Positions 7,715-14,615 of a stretch of DNA of 35,567 bases are shown one piece after another (position 1 is the first letter of the stretch; the number at the start of each line of letters is the position of its first letter). The DNA is from a virus. The notes below the pieces were generated by a model, which worked only from the letters and a program-made list of their open reading frames with translations, ran no database searches and was not told the origin of the DNA. Made by a program: the position numbers and the translations under genes. Location of the stretch: IMG/VR virus record IMGVR_UViG_3300038423_000124, positions 1 to 35,567 of that record. The stretch is one strand, 5' to 3'.

Positions 7715-9400
7715 ATGGCTAACAACATCGTTCTTAACCCGCAACGCGGCGACTCCTTCGCCCTGACGGGCGTGGCAAGCGCATACAACCAGGCGAATGC
7801 GTTCGCGGTGATCGGCGTGACCGTCTACAGCACCGCCAGCATCTCGGCGCACGCGAACAACGCCCTCGCGGGCCAGGCGCTTACGATCTCCGGCTTCGCC
7901 TCGGCGGGCAACAACGGCACGTTCCTTGTCACCGCATCCACGGCGACTACCGTGACGACCAACAACGGCAGCGGCGTGGTTGTTGTGGCGGCGGGCACCG
8001 CGAGCTTCGAGAAGCAAGGCTACCTGCCGGGGTACGCCTCGAAGATCGAGAACCTGATGTGCAACCAGCAGGGGGACAACGTCACCGTCAATCCCGGCGG
8101 CTCAGCTTATTTCGCGGGCAGCCCGGCGGAACCCTCCGGCGACCTGCTCATTGCCGTCGCCATCGGCATGAAGAGCCTCTGGCCCTTCGACCAGTTGCAC
8201 GGGGAATCCCCCGACTTCGGTTACCTGCAAGGCCTGAACGACTTCAACGCCAACCCCGTCATCACGGACAACAGCAGCGGGACGTTTCCGACGCCGATCA
8301 CCGAGATCATCCTACAGTCAACATCGTACACTGTGACCAGCGTGGCCGCGGGCACCGGGGTGTACGCGGGCACGTTCACGGGCGGTGGGTCGAACGGCTA
8401 CGTGGGGTACTACTTCACCATAGCGGGCTTCGTGAACAGCCAGAACAACGGCACGTACATCTGCACGGCGTCCACGGCTATCGCGCTCACGCTCACCAAC
8501 CCCAACAGCATAGCGGAGACGCACGCCGCAACCGCCACTGCTAACGCCATCGAGGTGGTCACGACCAACGCCTTGGAAGTCGGCGACCAGGTCGTACTGG
8601 CCGGCACGCAGGAGTCGTTCCTGAACGGGACCACGTTGCAAGTCGTGGTCGCCGGGGGCACGTACTTCACGGCGAACTACCCACCGTCCTGGATCGGCTG
8701 GCCCGTAACCTACACCAATGCCTCGGACACGGGCACCGCGACCGAGGCGGGCGGCAACGAATGGACCCTCGTGACGAACCTCAACCTCGCGGACTCGGAC
8801 TACACCGTGGGCGCGACGCCTCCGGCAGCGCCGGGGCCGTGGCCGTCCAGCAAGTGGAACCTCGACGGCTACTACCCGAGCGTCTACATCTGGGTCTGCC
8901 AGAACGCCATCGCCGGGAGCTACAAGGTCAACCTGAACTCCATGTATCAGAACGGCATCGACCCGCCGCAGGACCTCGCGGCAGGCAAGCCGATCTTCGA
9001 CGGCGGCGTGAACTTCCAGGTCTTCTGCTTCTCCGGCGCGGCTTTGTCGGGGGCGGTTGATTCATCCGCTATCGGCACATCGGCAGCCAACCCGGCCGAC
9101 GCGGGGTCTTACATCAACACATACGCAGCCAACGGCGACCTGCTTTTCTCCGTCGGCCTCCAGAAGAGCGGCAACGTCTTCAGCGGGGGAGACGTCCTCG
9201 CCGGGACCGGGACCGGGTCGCCGCCCTATGGGGCACCGATGACCGTGATCTCCTACGGGAAGCTGGTCGGTTCCGAGGCGCACTACGCGGTGGAGTACGC
9301 GCTCACGCCCGCTGGCTCAGCCGGAGCCTACAACCCCAACTGGATCAACCCTCTCGGGTACGAGATGGTGGTCGCATCAATCGCAATCAAGTCCGTCTAA
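7715..9400 (+). CDS. Beta-rich virion surface or fibre-like protein (561 aa)
   Basis: The frame is open from 7682, but the ATG at 7715 (M-A-N-N-I-V) has an AAAGG site and is the likely start. The protein is very rich in Gly, Ala, Thr and Asn, as in phage surface proteins. A ~50-residue module occurs twice (about residues 45-95 and 215-265), with a G-F-x4-N-N-G-T core followed by T-A-S-T-A strands. A related copy is in the 386-residue virion protein. The C-terminal part contains G-Y-Y-P-S-V-Y-I-W-V and ends in a long beta region. It is the only sizeable virion gene on the plus strand and ends in its own terminator. It may be a separately regulated fibre or decoration protein. Confidence 0.85.
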   Translation: MANNIVLNPQRGDSFALTGVASAYNQANAFAVIGVTVYSTASISAHANNALAGQALTISGFASAGNNGTFLVTASTATTVTTNNGSGVVVVAAGTASFEKQGYLPGYASKIENLMCNQQGDNVTVNPGGSAYFAGSPAEPSGDLLIAVAIGMKSLWPFDQLHGESPDFGYLQGLNDFNANPVITDNSSGTFPTPITEIILQSTSYTVTSVAAGTGVYAGTFTGGGSNGYVGYYFTIAGFVNSQNNGTYICTASTAIALTLTNPNSIAETHAATATANAIEVVTTNALEVGDQVVLAGTQESFLNGTTLQVVVAGGTYFTANYPPSWIGWPVTYTNASDTGTATEAGGNEWTLVTNLNLADSDYTVGATPPAAPGPWPSSKWNLDGYYPSVYIWVCQNAIAGSYKVNLNSMYQNGIDPPQDLAAGKPIFDGGVNFQVFCFSGAALSGAVDSSAIGTSAANPADAGSYINTYAANGDLLFSVGLQKSGNVFSGGDVLAGTGTGSPPYGAPMTVISYGKLVGSEAHYAVEYALTPAGSAGAYNPNWINPLGYEMVVASIAIKSV

Positions 9401-9420
9401 CCGCAGTTAAATGCTGGAAA

Positions 9421-9449
9421 GGGGCGCTAACCAGCGCCCCTTCTTTTTT
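9421..9449 (+). terminator. Rho-independent terminator
   Basis: A perfect 8-bp GC-rich stem (GGGGCGCT with AGCGCCCC, loop AACC) is followed by TTCTTTTTT, 20 bases after the virion gene stop. Confidence 0.92.
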
Positions 9450-9511
9450 GCTTATCCGAAAATTAGCAGTATTGGGTATTTAGAAGTGTGTGGACACCCT
9501 ACGCCTTCGGG

Positions 9512-9540
9512 CTGACACTTGTCCTTATCACGATTATACT
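9512..9540 (+). promoter_or_regulatory. Sigma70-like promoter for the GIY-YIG / HTH operon
   Basis: CTGACA at 9512-9517 and TATACT at 9535-9540 are separated by exactly 17 bases, each one mismatch from consensus. The site lies between the terminator at 9421 and the ATG at 9575. A GCC-TTCG-GGC tetraloop hairpin (9503-9512) overlaps its upstream end. Confidence 0.7.
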
Positions 9541-9574
9541 ACAAAATTTTAAGTCTTATTGGAGTTTTTGACAA

Positions 9575-10219
9575 ATGCAAGGCGTTTATGCGTGGACGAA
9601 CACGGTCAACGGCAAGGTCTACGTAGGGTCGTCAACCGATGTGTGCAGGCGGAAGAGTGCCCACTTGCGACGCCTGAAAGCTGGGAAACACGAAAATGAG
9701 CACTTACAACGAGCTTGGAACAAGTACGGTCCCACCGCTTTCGAGTTTGAAATTCTTGAAGTAGTAGACGATCTAATCTGGCTTCGTGCCAGAGAAACAG
9801 CTTGGATATATCATCTTCAATCCGCCAACTCCGAATATGGTTATAATTCCGCAATTGACGGTTGGAATCCAGTTACCGCCACGCCTGCCATTCGAAAAAA
9901 GCTCAGTCAATCCCTAAAAAAGCGTTGGGCTAATGGTCAAGTTAAACGCCCCACGTATGAGCAAATGGCGGGGCAACGGGCGACTCTAAAAGCAAAGTGG
10001 GCAGACCCCGTTTGGCGTACTGCTATTCTTGAAAAACGTAAAAATCAATGGACACCTGAAGCCCGATTCAAAAAGTCAACACAAGCTAAGAATCAATGGA
10101 CATCTGAACAACGCACTGCACAAGCCGCACGTTTGCGTAAGCAACAACTTAATAACCCAGAAATGTCTCACCGTGGTGGTCTCAAAGGTTCATCTGCGCG
10201 GTGGAAAAAGGAGAACTAA
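9575..10219 (+). CDS. GIY-YIG homing endonuclease (214 aa)
   Basis: The N-terminal ~95 residues form a GIY-YIG nuclease: V-Y at 4-5, V-Y-V-G at 15-18, Arg at 25-26, the catalytic-type Glu at 74 and an Asn at 91. The C-terminal half is basic with repeated Q-W-T-(P/S)-E segments, probably NUMOD-like DNA-binding units. The ATG at 9575 has a GGAG site ten bases upstream, and a good promoter precedes it. The gene is A/T-richer than the flanking virion gene. It ends just before, and supplies an AAGGAG site for, the next reading frame. Confidence 0.9.
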   Translation: MQGVYAWTNTVNGKVYVGSSTDVCRRKSAHLRRLKAGKHENEHLQRAWNKYGPTAFEFEILEVVDDLIWLRARETAWIYHLQSANSEYGYNSAIDGWNPVTATPAIRKKLSQSLKKRWANGQVKRPTYEQMAGQRATLKAKWADPVWRTAILEKRKNQWTPEARFKKSTQAKNQWTSEQRTAQAARLRKQQLNNPEMSHRGGLKGSSARWKKEN

Positions 10220-10268
10220 AATTTCGGAAAATACGCCATATTTTGACTCTGTGACTAGCGCGAGAGCC

Positions 10269-10961
10269 ATGCTTCTTTCTGAAGAAGATCAGCTTGAAGG
10301 TACAACAACAATTTCGTTAGAGACTCAGGGTGACCTCACAGCGGAGGAGGACGTTTTAACGTTTATCACGGAGAACTTCCCGGAGTTCCTGAGGTTCCTG
10401 CGCTACCTGAAGAAGGAAGACCAGGAGCTTTTGCTTTCGTACTACCTGTTGAGCAAGACCCAGAACACCCTTGCGATCATCCACAAGTCAACGCAGACGG
10501 TCTGCTCCTTTCGCATACGCATGGCGGTCAAGACGCTGGCGTGCTTCATCATGATGGGAGAGCCAACGACGGACAGGATGCACGACATCCTCGAAAGGAC
10601 CGGGCTTGAGAAAAGTCTTGAGAGGATCGACCTGTCGGAGGTTATCGACCTCTATGCGAAGACGCGCTCGTTCCAGCGGATTGCGGAGGTACATCATCTG
10701 CACAGGCCCGACATCCGCCGCGCCATGAGCCGCGCCTCGAAGGCGCTCATGGAGTCGGAGATTGCGCAGGAGCACGCGCTCGGAGCCTACATCCACTCGC
10801 TGATCGACAAGGCGAACCCGTCCGGCGTCGGCTACAGCAAGAGGAAGATGCAGAAGCTTGGGCACCTGTATCGTTGCGATCCCCCCATTCTGGGGGAGTT
10901 CCGCATAGACGTCTCGGACCCGGACTTCGACCACATGTTCGTGTCGCGGGCGAACAGATGA
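10269..10961 (+). CDS. HTH DNA-binding protein, sigma region 4-like (230 aa from ATG)
   Basis: About 45 residues starting at L-K-K-E-D-Q-E-L-L look like a sigma region 4-type or related helix-turn-helix. A second possible helix-turn-helix surrounds R-P-D-I-R-R-A-M. I infer a phage transcription factor, but family membership is not certain. The start is uncertain: the ATG at 10269 has almost no ribosome site, a GTG lies in frame at 10251, and an ATT at 10221 sits seven bases after a perfect AAGGAG inside the end of the GIY-YIG gene. The frame reads sensibly from the ATT. The endonuclease gene may have replaced the original start. The stop overlaps the next gene as ATGA. Confidence 0.78.
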   Translation: MLLSEEDQLEGTTTISLETQGDLTAEEDVLTFITENFPEFLRFLRYLKKEDQELLLSYYLLSKTQNTLAIIHKSTQTVCSFRIRMAVKTLACFIMMGEPTTDRMHDILERTGLEKSLERIDLSEVIDLYAKTRSFQRIAEVHHLHRPDIRRAMSRASKALMESEIAQEHALGAYIHSLIDKANPSGVGYSKRKMQKLGHLYRCDPPILGEFRIDVSDPDFDHMFVSRANR

Positions 10962-11182
10962 GAGAGACTTGTCAAGTCTGGGTCGGAGGTTTGGATGATT
11001 ATCGCCAGTGTGATGCGCCAGCCGTAGACTATTACATGGGCGACGATGGCACCGTTCTAGGCAGGAAGTTCTGGCTCTGCGCCTACCATTGGGACATCCA
11101 CACAAAAGCACTCGCGATGATGGCTAATGGTTGTCATAGTGGACTAGCTCAAAACGACCCGTGTCGGAGTGCTCGACGATAG
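10958..11182 (+). CDS. Small Cys/His protein, possible zinc finger (74 aa)
   Basis: The ATG overlaps the stop of the HTH gene as ATGA, a typical coupled start. Cys5, Cys18, and a C-x2-H motif near residues 45-48 within F-W-L-C-A-Y-H could form one zinc site. The last ~20 codons overlap the 3' end of the convergent phosphoesterase gene by 59 bases, an unusual arrangement. The family is not recognised. Confidence 0.62.
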   Translation: MRETCQVWVGGLDDYRQCDAPAVDYYMGDDGTVLGRKFWLCAYHWDIHTKALAMMANGCHSGLAQNDPCRSARR

Positions 11183-11861
11183 CAGTCAGGGACTCGACCC
11201 AATCCCCGCAGTTGAAATAACTGTCGCCGTCTTTTACATCTCTTAGCGCAGGCGTATGAATATGCCCGCATATGACCCCGTTTGCGCCTTCCTGTCGAGC
11301 AAGTTCGAGAAGAGACGCTTCGAAGTCCCCTACATAAGCCACAGCCCCCTTGACAGTCTTTTTGATCGCAGCAGAGAAAGACCAGAACTTCATACCGAAG
11401 AGCTTGCGGCACCAGTTCACGGAAGCATTGAATCCCACGAGCCAGTCATAGAGAACAGACCCGAACTTGGCGAGCCAAACGGCATGCCCCATCACGGGGT
11501 CGAAGAGGTCGCCGTGGATCACCAAGAACCGCCGGCCGTCGAGGGCTTCAAAGATCACTTTATCCACGACCTCGATGCCGCCCAATTCAAAGCCCTCGAA
11601 GAGGCGTAGTTCAGGATCATGGTTGCCGGGGAGTAAAATGAACTTTTGGCCCTTGCGTGCCTTGCGGAGGATTTTTTGGATGACGGTGTTCGCCTCTGGG
11701 GGCCAATGGCGGCTGCGCCGGACTTCCCACATGCCCAGGAAGTCACCGACGATGTACCAGACCGTGGCGTCATTATCCCGCAAGAAATTGAGCAGCGCCG
11801 AGTAGTTGCAGGCTCCGCCAAGATGCAAGTCGCTTATGAAGATGCTGCGGTATGAAGGCAT
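11124..11861 (-). CDS. LpxH-like metallophosphoesterase (245 aa)
   Basis: All calcineurin-type metal motifs are present: D11-x-H13, G-D40, G-N80-H81-D, H116-G-D and G-H200-x-H202. Family features of UDP-2,3-diacylglucosamine hydrolase-like proteins also appear, including the late N-C-G-D-W-V-E-S segment and F-E near residue 180. In cells LpxH cleaves UDP-diacylglucosamine in lipid A synthesis; related enzymes have other or unknown substrates, so the reaction here is not certain. The motif after G-D40 reads F-L-G-M-W where family members usually have a second Asp, a possible change in specificity. The start is coupled by TAAATG to the 47-residue gene. It may alter host envelope precursors. Confidence 0.88.
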   Translation of the reverse strand: MPSYRSIFISDLHLGGACNYSALLNFLRDNDATVWYIVGDFLGMWEVRRSRHWPPEANTVIQKILRKARKGQKFILLPGNHDPELRLFEGFELGGIEVVDKVIFEALDGRRFLVIHGDLFDPVMGHAVWLAKFGSVLYDWLVGFNASVNWCRKLFGMKFWSFSAAIKKTVKGAVAYVGDFEASLLELARQEGANGVICGHIHTPALRDVKDGDSYFNCGDWVESLTAIVEHSDTGRFELVHYDNH

Positions 11862-12005
11862 TTACTCAGTATAGTAGGCTGTCCAGTCTTTGAGAAGCTC
11901 CTCGGCTTCCTTGCGGGTCTTGACTTGCGGCCCGTAGACCGTGCCCTTCTCGTCCTGCACGGCGAAGCCGCCGTCCTTCTTCGCGATCTCAAGCCTGGTC
12001 TTCAA
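11862..12005 (-). CDS. Small hypothetical protein (47 aa, TTG start)
   Basis: A TTG at 12005 follows an AGGAAAGG ribosome site and opens a 47-residue frame that ends directly against the phosphoesterase ATG (TAAATG). The sequence resembles a small beta-beta-alpha unit (V-Q-D-E-K-G-T-V-Y-G-P, then a Lys/Glu helix), like short SPOR- or DUF1508-type folds, but I do not assign a family. It overlaps the end of the zinc-finger ORF by 17 bases. Confidence 0.6.
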   Translation of the reverse strand: MKTRLEIAKKDGGFAVQDEKGTVYGPQVKTRKEAEELLKDWTAYYTE

Positions 12006-12198
12006 AACTAAGCCTTTCCTGCTGCTCGTCGTAATCCACGCTTTTGGTCTCGGCAGCCAAGCCGCGATGGAACTTTTCAAACGCCTGGCATTTCACAGGA
12101 TGGCGACGCAGGAAGCGCTTCCTGTCCTTTTTCTCGCTGCAAACGGCTCCGCACTTGAGGCAGGTCAGCATGTGCGAAGGGCAGGTCTCAGTGTCCAT
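11989..12198 (-). CDS. Small C2HC zinc-finger protein (69 aa)
   Basis: From the ATG at 12198, which overlaps the lipoprotein stop by 11 bases, the protein has C-x2-C near residue 15 followed by H-x3-C about 17 residues later, a likely single zinc finger in a basic context. The frame is open to 12321, but that part shadows the lipoprotein gene. A GCGGGAA stretch could serve as ribosome site. A DNA- or RNA-binding role is plausible. Confidence 0.6.
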   Translation of the reverse strand: MDTETCPSHMLTCLKCGAVCSEKKDRKRFLRRHPVKCQAFEKFHRGLAAETKSVDYDEQQERLSFEDQA

Positions 12199-12703
12199 AT
12201 TTCCCGCCCAATTCGGCGCGAAGGCATGAGCGGCCATTTGTTTCGACGCACGGCGGGGCGCTCGGTCTTTGCGTCGATCTTGGGACGGGCTGAATCGCCA
12301 CATTGATGCCGTTGATGCCAAGGTACCCTTCGGGGGTTATCGGCGTGGCGAATGCGGTAAAGTCTGGAATGAAGGTGTCCTCCGAGTCGGAGTAAACGTA
12401 AATGGTAAGGTAAGAAACGTCGTCACCGTTGAGTGCGTTCACGTAGCCGCAAATTGCCACGCCCCGAGCGGTTCCGGCGTACACATACCGCTGGATCAGC
12501 TTTTCTCTCGCCGCGAGAAGTCCGCCCATCGTGGTTTCGTGGCGGGGGCGGTAGAGGATGGGACCTTGTTGCGCAGGGGAAGTCGGAGTGGTGGAGCCTT
12601 GCTGCGCGGGTGGGGTTGGAACGGTCTGCGCGACAGCGTCACCGATTCCAGCGCAGGAAGCGATCAGCAGGGCTAGGGCAAAAGTTATCAGGAATCTTTT
12701 CAT
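12188..12703 (-). CDS. Predicted lipoprotein (171 aa)
   Basis: M-K-R-F starts a signal peptide with a ~11-residue hydrophobic core ending in an L-I-A-S-C17 lipobox, so the mature protein should be lipid-anchored in the envelope. A Pro/Gln/Thr-rich linker follows (two P-A-Q-Q-G repeats), then a ~110-residue domain with A-I-C-G-Y-V-N-A and L-T-I-Y-V-Y-S-D strands. A strong AAAGGAG lies four bases before the ATG. Outer-membrane spanins are also small Pro-rich lipoproteins, but this one is longer and no inner partner was seen. It could instead modify the host surface. Cys residues in the mature part may form disulfides. Confidence 0.8.
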   Translation of the reverse strand: MKRFLITFALALLIASCAGIGDAVAQTVPTPPAQQGSTTPTSPAQQGPILYRPRHETTMGGLLAAREKLIQRYVYAGTARGVAICGYVNALNGDDVSYLTIYVYSDSEDTFIPDFTAFATPITPEGYLGINGINVAIQPVPRSTQRPSAPPCVETNGRSCLRAELGGKYGH

Positions 12704-12734
12704 GCGGCTCCTTTAAGTTCCCTCATAGAGGGCG

Positions 12735-13118
12735 CTAGCTCACATATGCTACAACTTCGTAGCGCCCGGTGACTTCCAGCTTGTGCCACGACAGGGACAG
12801 ATAGCTGCGCTCGGCGACGCGCTCGTTGACGCGCCCATCACGACCGCAGTAGATTCCCGGCTCCATCTCGTCGAAGCCGTACTGTTTCAGGATAGCATCA
12901 ATCTGAGTGATTGGCAGAAAATCGTGGTAGGTGCCGCAAAGGGTGAACAGGTCGGCGTTGACTCGGCTGCGCTGGCGGCTCTCAATCTTTGCTGTCATCG
13001 TGTTCTCCTCTGGGCGATCTTCGCAACCACAGGGGTCAGAATCGGGGCATCCATGTCCAACGACCGACCTGCAAGAACCGCAGACTTCATGGACTCGACC
13101 ATTGACTTCTGTTTCCAT
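12735..13118 (-). CDS. Hypothetical protein with N-terminal Cys cluster (127 aa)
   Basis: The ATG at 13118 follows GGAGGGG and a promoter (13140-13169), which favours this start. The first 40 residues hold a C-x2-C ... C-x5-C-x-C cluster that may bind zinc. An internal ATG at 12999 also has a good GAGGAG site and overlaps the stop of a competing 66-73 codon frame (12995-13216), so a shorter 87-residue product is possible. The C-terminal domain is mixed alpha/beta with L-S-L-S-W-H and Y-E-V-V-A-Y-V strands. It is first in the operon leading to the phosphoesterase. The family is not recognised. Confidence 0.65.
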   Translation of the reverse strand: METEVNGRVHEVCGSCRSVVGHGCPDSDPCGCEDRPEENTMTAKIESRQRSRVNADLFTLCGTYHDFLPITQIDAILKQYGFDEMEPGIYCGRDGRVNERVAERSYLSLSWHKLEVTGRYEVVAYVS

Positions 13119-13139
13119 TTTGGTTTCCCCTCCATCCGT

Positions 13140-13169
13140 AGTATACAGCCGTGAGACCGAATTCGTCTA
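13140..13169 (-). promoter_or_regulatory. Candidate promoter of the lipoprotein / phosphoesterase operon
   Basis: On the minus strand TAGACG (13169-13164) and TATACT (13145-13140) are 18 bases apart. The predicted RNA start falls about 15 bases before the GGAGGGG-ATG of the 127-residue gene. The -10 hexamer is identical to that at 9535. Confidence 0.5.
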
Positions 13170-13252
13170 GTTTTAAGTGCTTTGTTTTCAAACATAAAAT
13201 CCGCCTTTCCGTGCAATTCATAGGCTTTGGTTAGTTACGGTATTAAGCTTTA

Positions 13253-14077
13253 ATGGCCGATCAAAAACAGCAATTTTCCCCGTTAATAAAAAGCGGTGAA
13301 TGTCGATGGAGGTCTTTGTTCTCCTACTATGGGGGCAAGTCCAAACTCGTCCGTTGCTACCCTACCCCGAAGCACGATCTGATTATCGAGGCCTTTGCGG
13401 GAGGGGCATCCTACTCGCTGTACTATCGGGAAAGAGATATTATTATCAACGACTTAGACGATATCACCTGCTCCATTTGGCGTTTCCTGCTGCGGCCGGA
13501 AGCGCTGGACATTTTCGACGTCACCGTAGACTTGACGAAGCTGGTCGCTGGCGCGAGAATCTCCGAGACCGTCGATCCGAGTGCCGATCCCGGCCTGATC
13601 CGGCTTCTCCGCGCCGAGGCCAATCAGGGCACGATGGGAGGAAAGTCCACCTGGGACGTGATCACGAAACGCGGCCAAAAGTTCTTTCCCCGGCTCCGCG
13701 CCAAGATGGGCTATTTCCTACCGAGGATTCGCCATTGGAGATTGGTACAGGGCGACTACCGTGCTCTTGAGAACCAAAAAGCCACATGGTTCATTGACCC
13801 GCCCTACGCGAACAAAGCGGGGTCACTCTACAGGACCGCTGCCGTGGACTTCGTTGAGTTGGCCGCTTGGGTGAAATCGCGGATGGGGCAGTCGATTGTA
13901 TGCGAAAACGAAGGGGCGACGTGGTTGGACGGCTTCAAGCCTCTCAGGACACGGCTGGGATTCAAGAGTTCGTACCAAAAGTCCGAAGCGATGGAAGTGT
14001 GCTGCGAGATTATTAACCCGCCGCAGGTGCAGCCTGGGTCTGGGGAACTGCCTTCGGCTTGTTTATCCCCAGAGTAA
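13253..14077 (+). CDS. D12-class DNA N6-adenine methyltransferase (274 aa)
   Basis: The F-S-Y-Y-G-G-K-S-K motif (residues 23-31), the SAM-binding E-A-F-A-G-G-A-S (46-53) and the catalytic D-P-P-Y (182-185) are in Dam/D12-family order and spacing. It transfers a methyl group from SAM to adenine, probably protecting phage DNA from host restriction or affecting packaging or expression. The target site cannot be read from sequence. The length fits the family. The ATG at 13253 lacks a clear ribosome site, so the true start or its control is uncertain. No restriction nuclease is adjacent. The 3' end overlaps the convergent 200-codon frame by 65 bases. Confidence 0.9.
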   Translation: MADQKQQFSPLIKSGECRWRSLFSYYGGKSKLVRCYPTPKHDLIIEAFAGGASYSLYYRERDIIINDLDDITCSIWRFLLRPEALDIFDVTVDLTKLVAGARISETVDPSADPGLIRLLRAEANQGTMGGKSTWDVITKRGQKFFPRLRAKMGYFLPRIRHWRLVQGDYRALENQKATWFIDPPYANKAGSLYRTAAVDFVELAAWVKSRMGQSIVCENEGATWLDGFKPLRTRLGFKSSYQKSEAMEVCCEIINPPQVQPGSGELPSACLSPE

Positions 14078-14615
14078 ACCCCCGAGAGAAAAGATACCGC
14101 GCAAATTCGGGCTTGTTAATACGCCACTCCCCTCCGCGCGTATCGTGGGGGTAATTTATCTGCACATTCACCGACGGGTCTGGGGCTGGGAATGTAACGC
14201 GCCATTCAGGGAACGGAAACCTTTTTGTGATAGGGATGACGTATTTCTCTTCCGCAGGCGTGATGGGGCGTTTGACATCAGCTTCGTACTGCGCTATCGT
14301 TTGATCCATCTGCGCATCCATCACCTCAACCGTGATGCGGCAACCAACACTCTCCACATAAGCTTCCATGTCCATCATGCCCTGAGTTGGCGGTGCCATC
14401 GGCTTACCGATTGCCTTGGGTAATTGGACCTTGCCGTAAGGCTTTAGTTTGACATTCGGAACCCAAGTCGGATCAACATCTATGTCTCCGCCTTCGTGGA
14501 GTATTCTAGAGAGTCTGCCTACTTGTTCCAGTACGGTTACAACTTCCCCTTCGTACAGAGCCTTCCCAAGGTCGGCGGTCTTAAAGATTCCCGCGAGCAG
14601 CGAACCTGCGGGCAG
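14013..14615 (-). CDS. Hypothetical protein with no standard start; possible frameshift product (200 codons from CTG)
   Basis: The ATG at 14399 would give 128 residues but has no ribosome site, and the frame reads as convincing protein for about 70 more codons upstream. In that upstream part there is no ATG, GTG or TTG. A CTG at 14615 lies six bases after AAAAAAGG and could be a rare start. Alternatively, ribosomes translating the 332-residue gene could shift +1 on A-AAA-AAG-G (14622-14629), which joins the two frames. The deduced upstream segment includes a Lys-Thr-Ala tripeptide typical of this phage's virion proteins. The C-terminus is Ala/Pro-rich. No family is recognised. Confidence 0.72.
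   Translation of the reverse strand: MPAGSLLAGIFKTADLGKALYEGEVVTVLEQVGRLSRILHEGGDIDVDPTWVPNVKLKPYGKVQLPKAIGKPMAPPTQGMMDMEAYVESVGCRITVEVMDAQMDQTIAQYEADVKRPITPAEEKYVIPITKRFPFPEWRVTFPAPDPSVNVQINYPHDTRGGEWRINKPEFARYLFSRGFTLGINKPKAVPQTQAAPAAG

Noticed and set aside
12718-12733. Terminator (CCCTC/GAGGG hairpin) before the lipoprotein gene
   Set aside because: The stem is five base pairs with a three-base loop and no T-run on either strand.
12995-13216. Separate 66-73 residue gene overlapping the 127-residue gene
   Set aside because: It has a possible ribosome site and ATGA coupling, but it crosses the candidate promoter and its composition is less protein-like than the Cys-cluster frame; kept only as an alternative.
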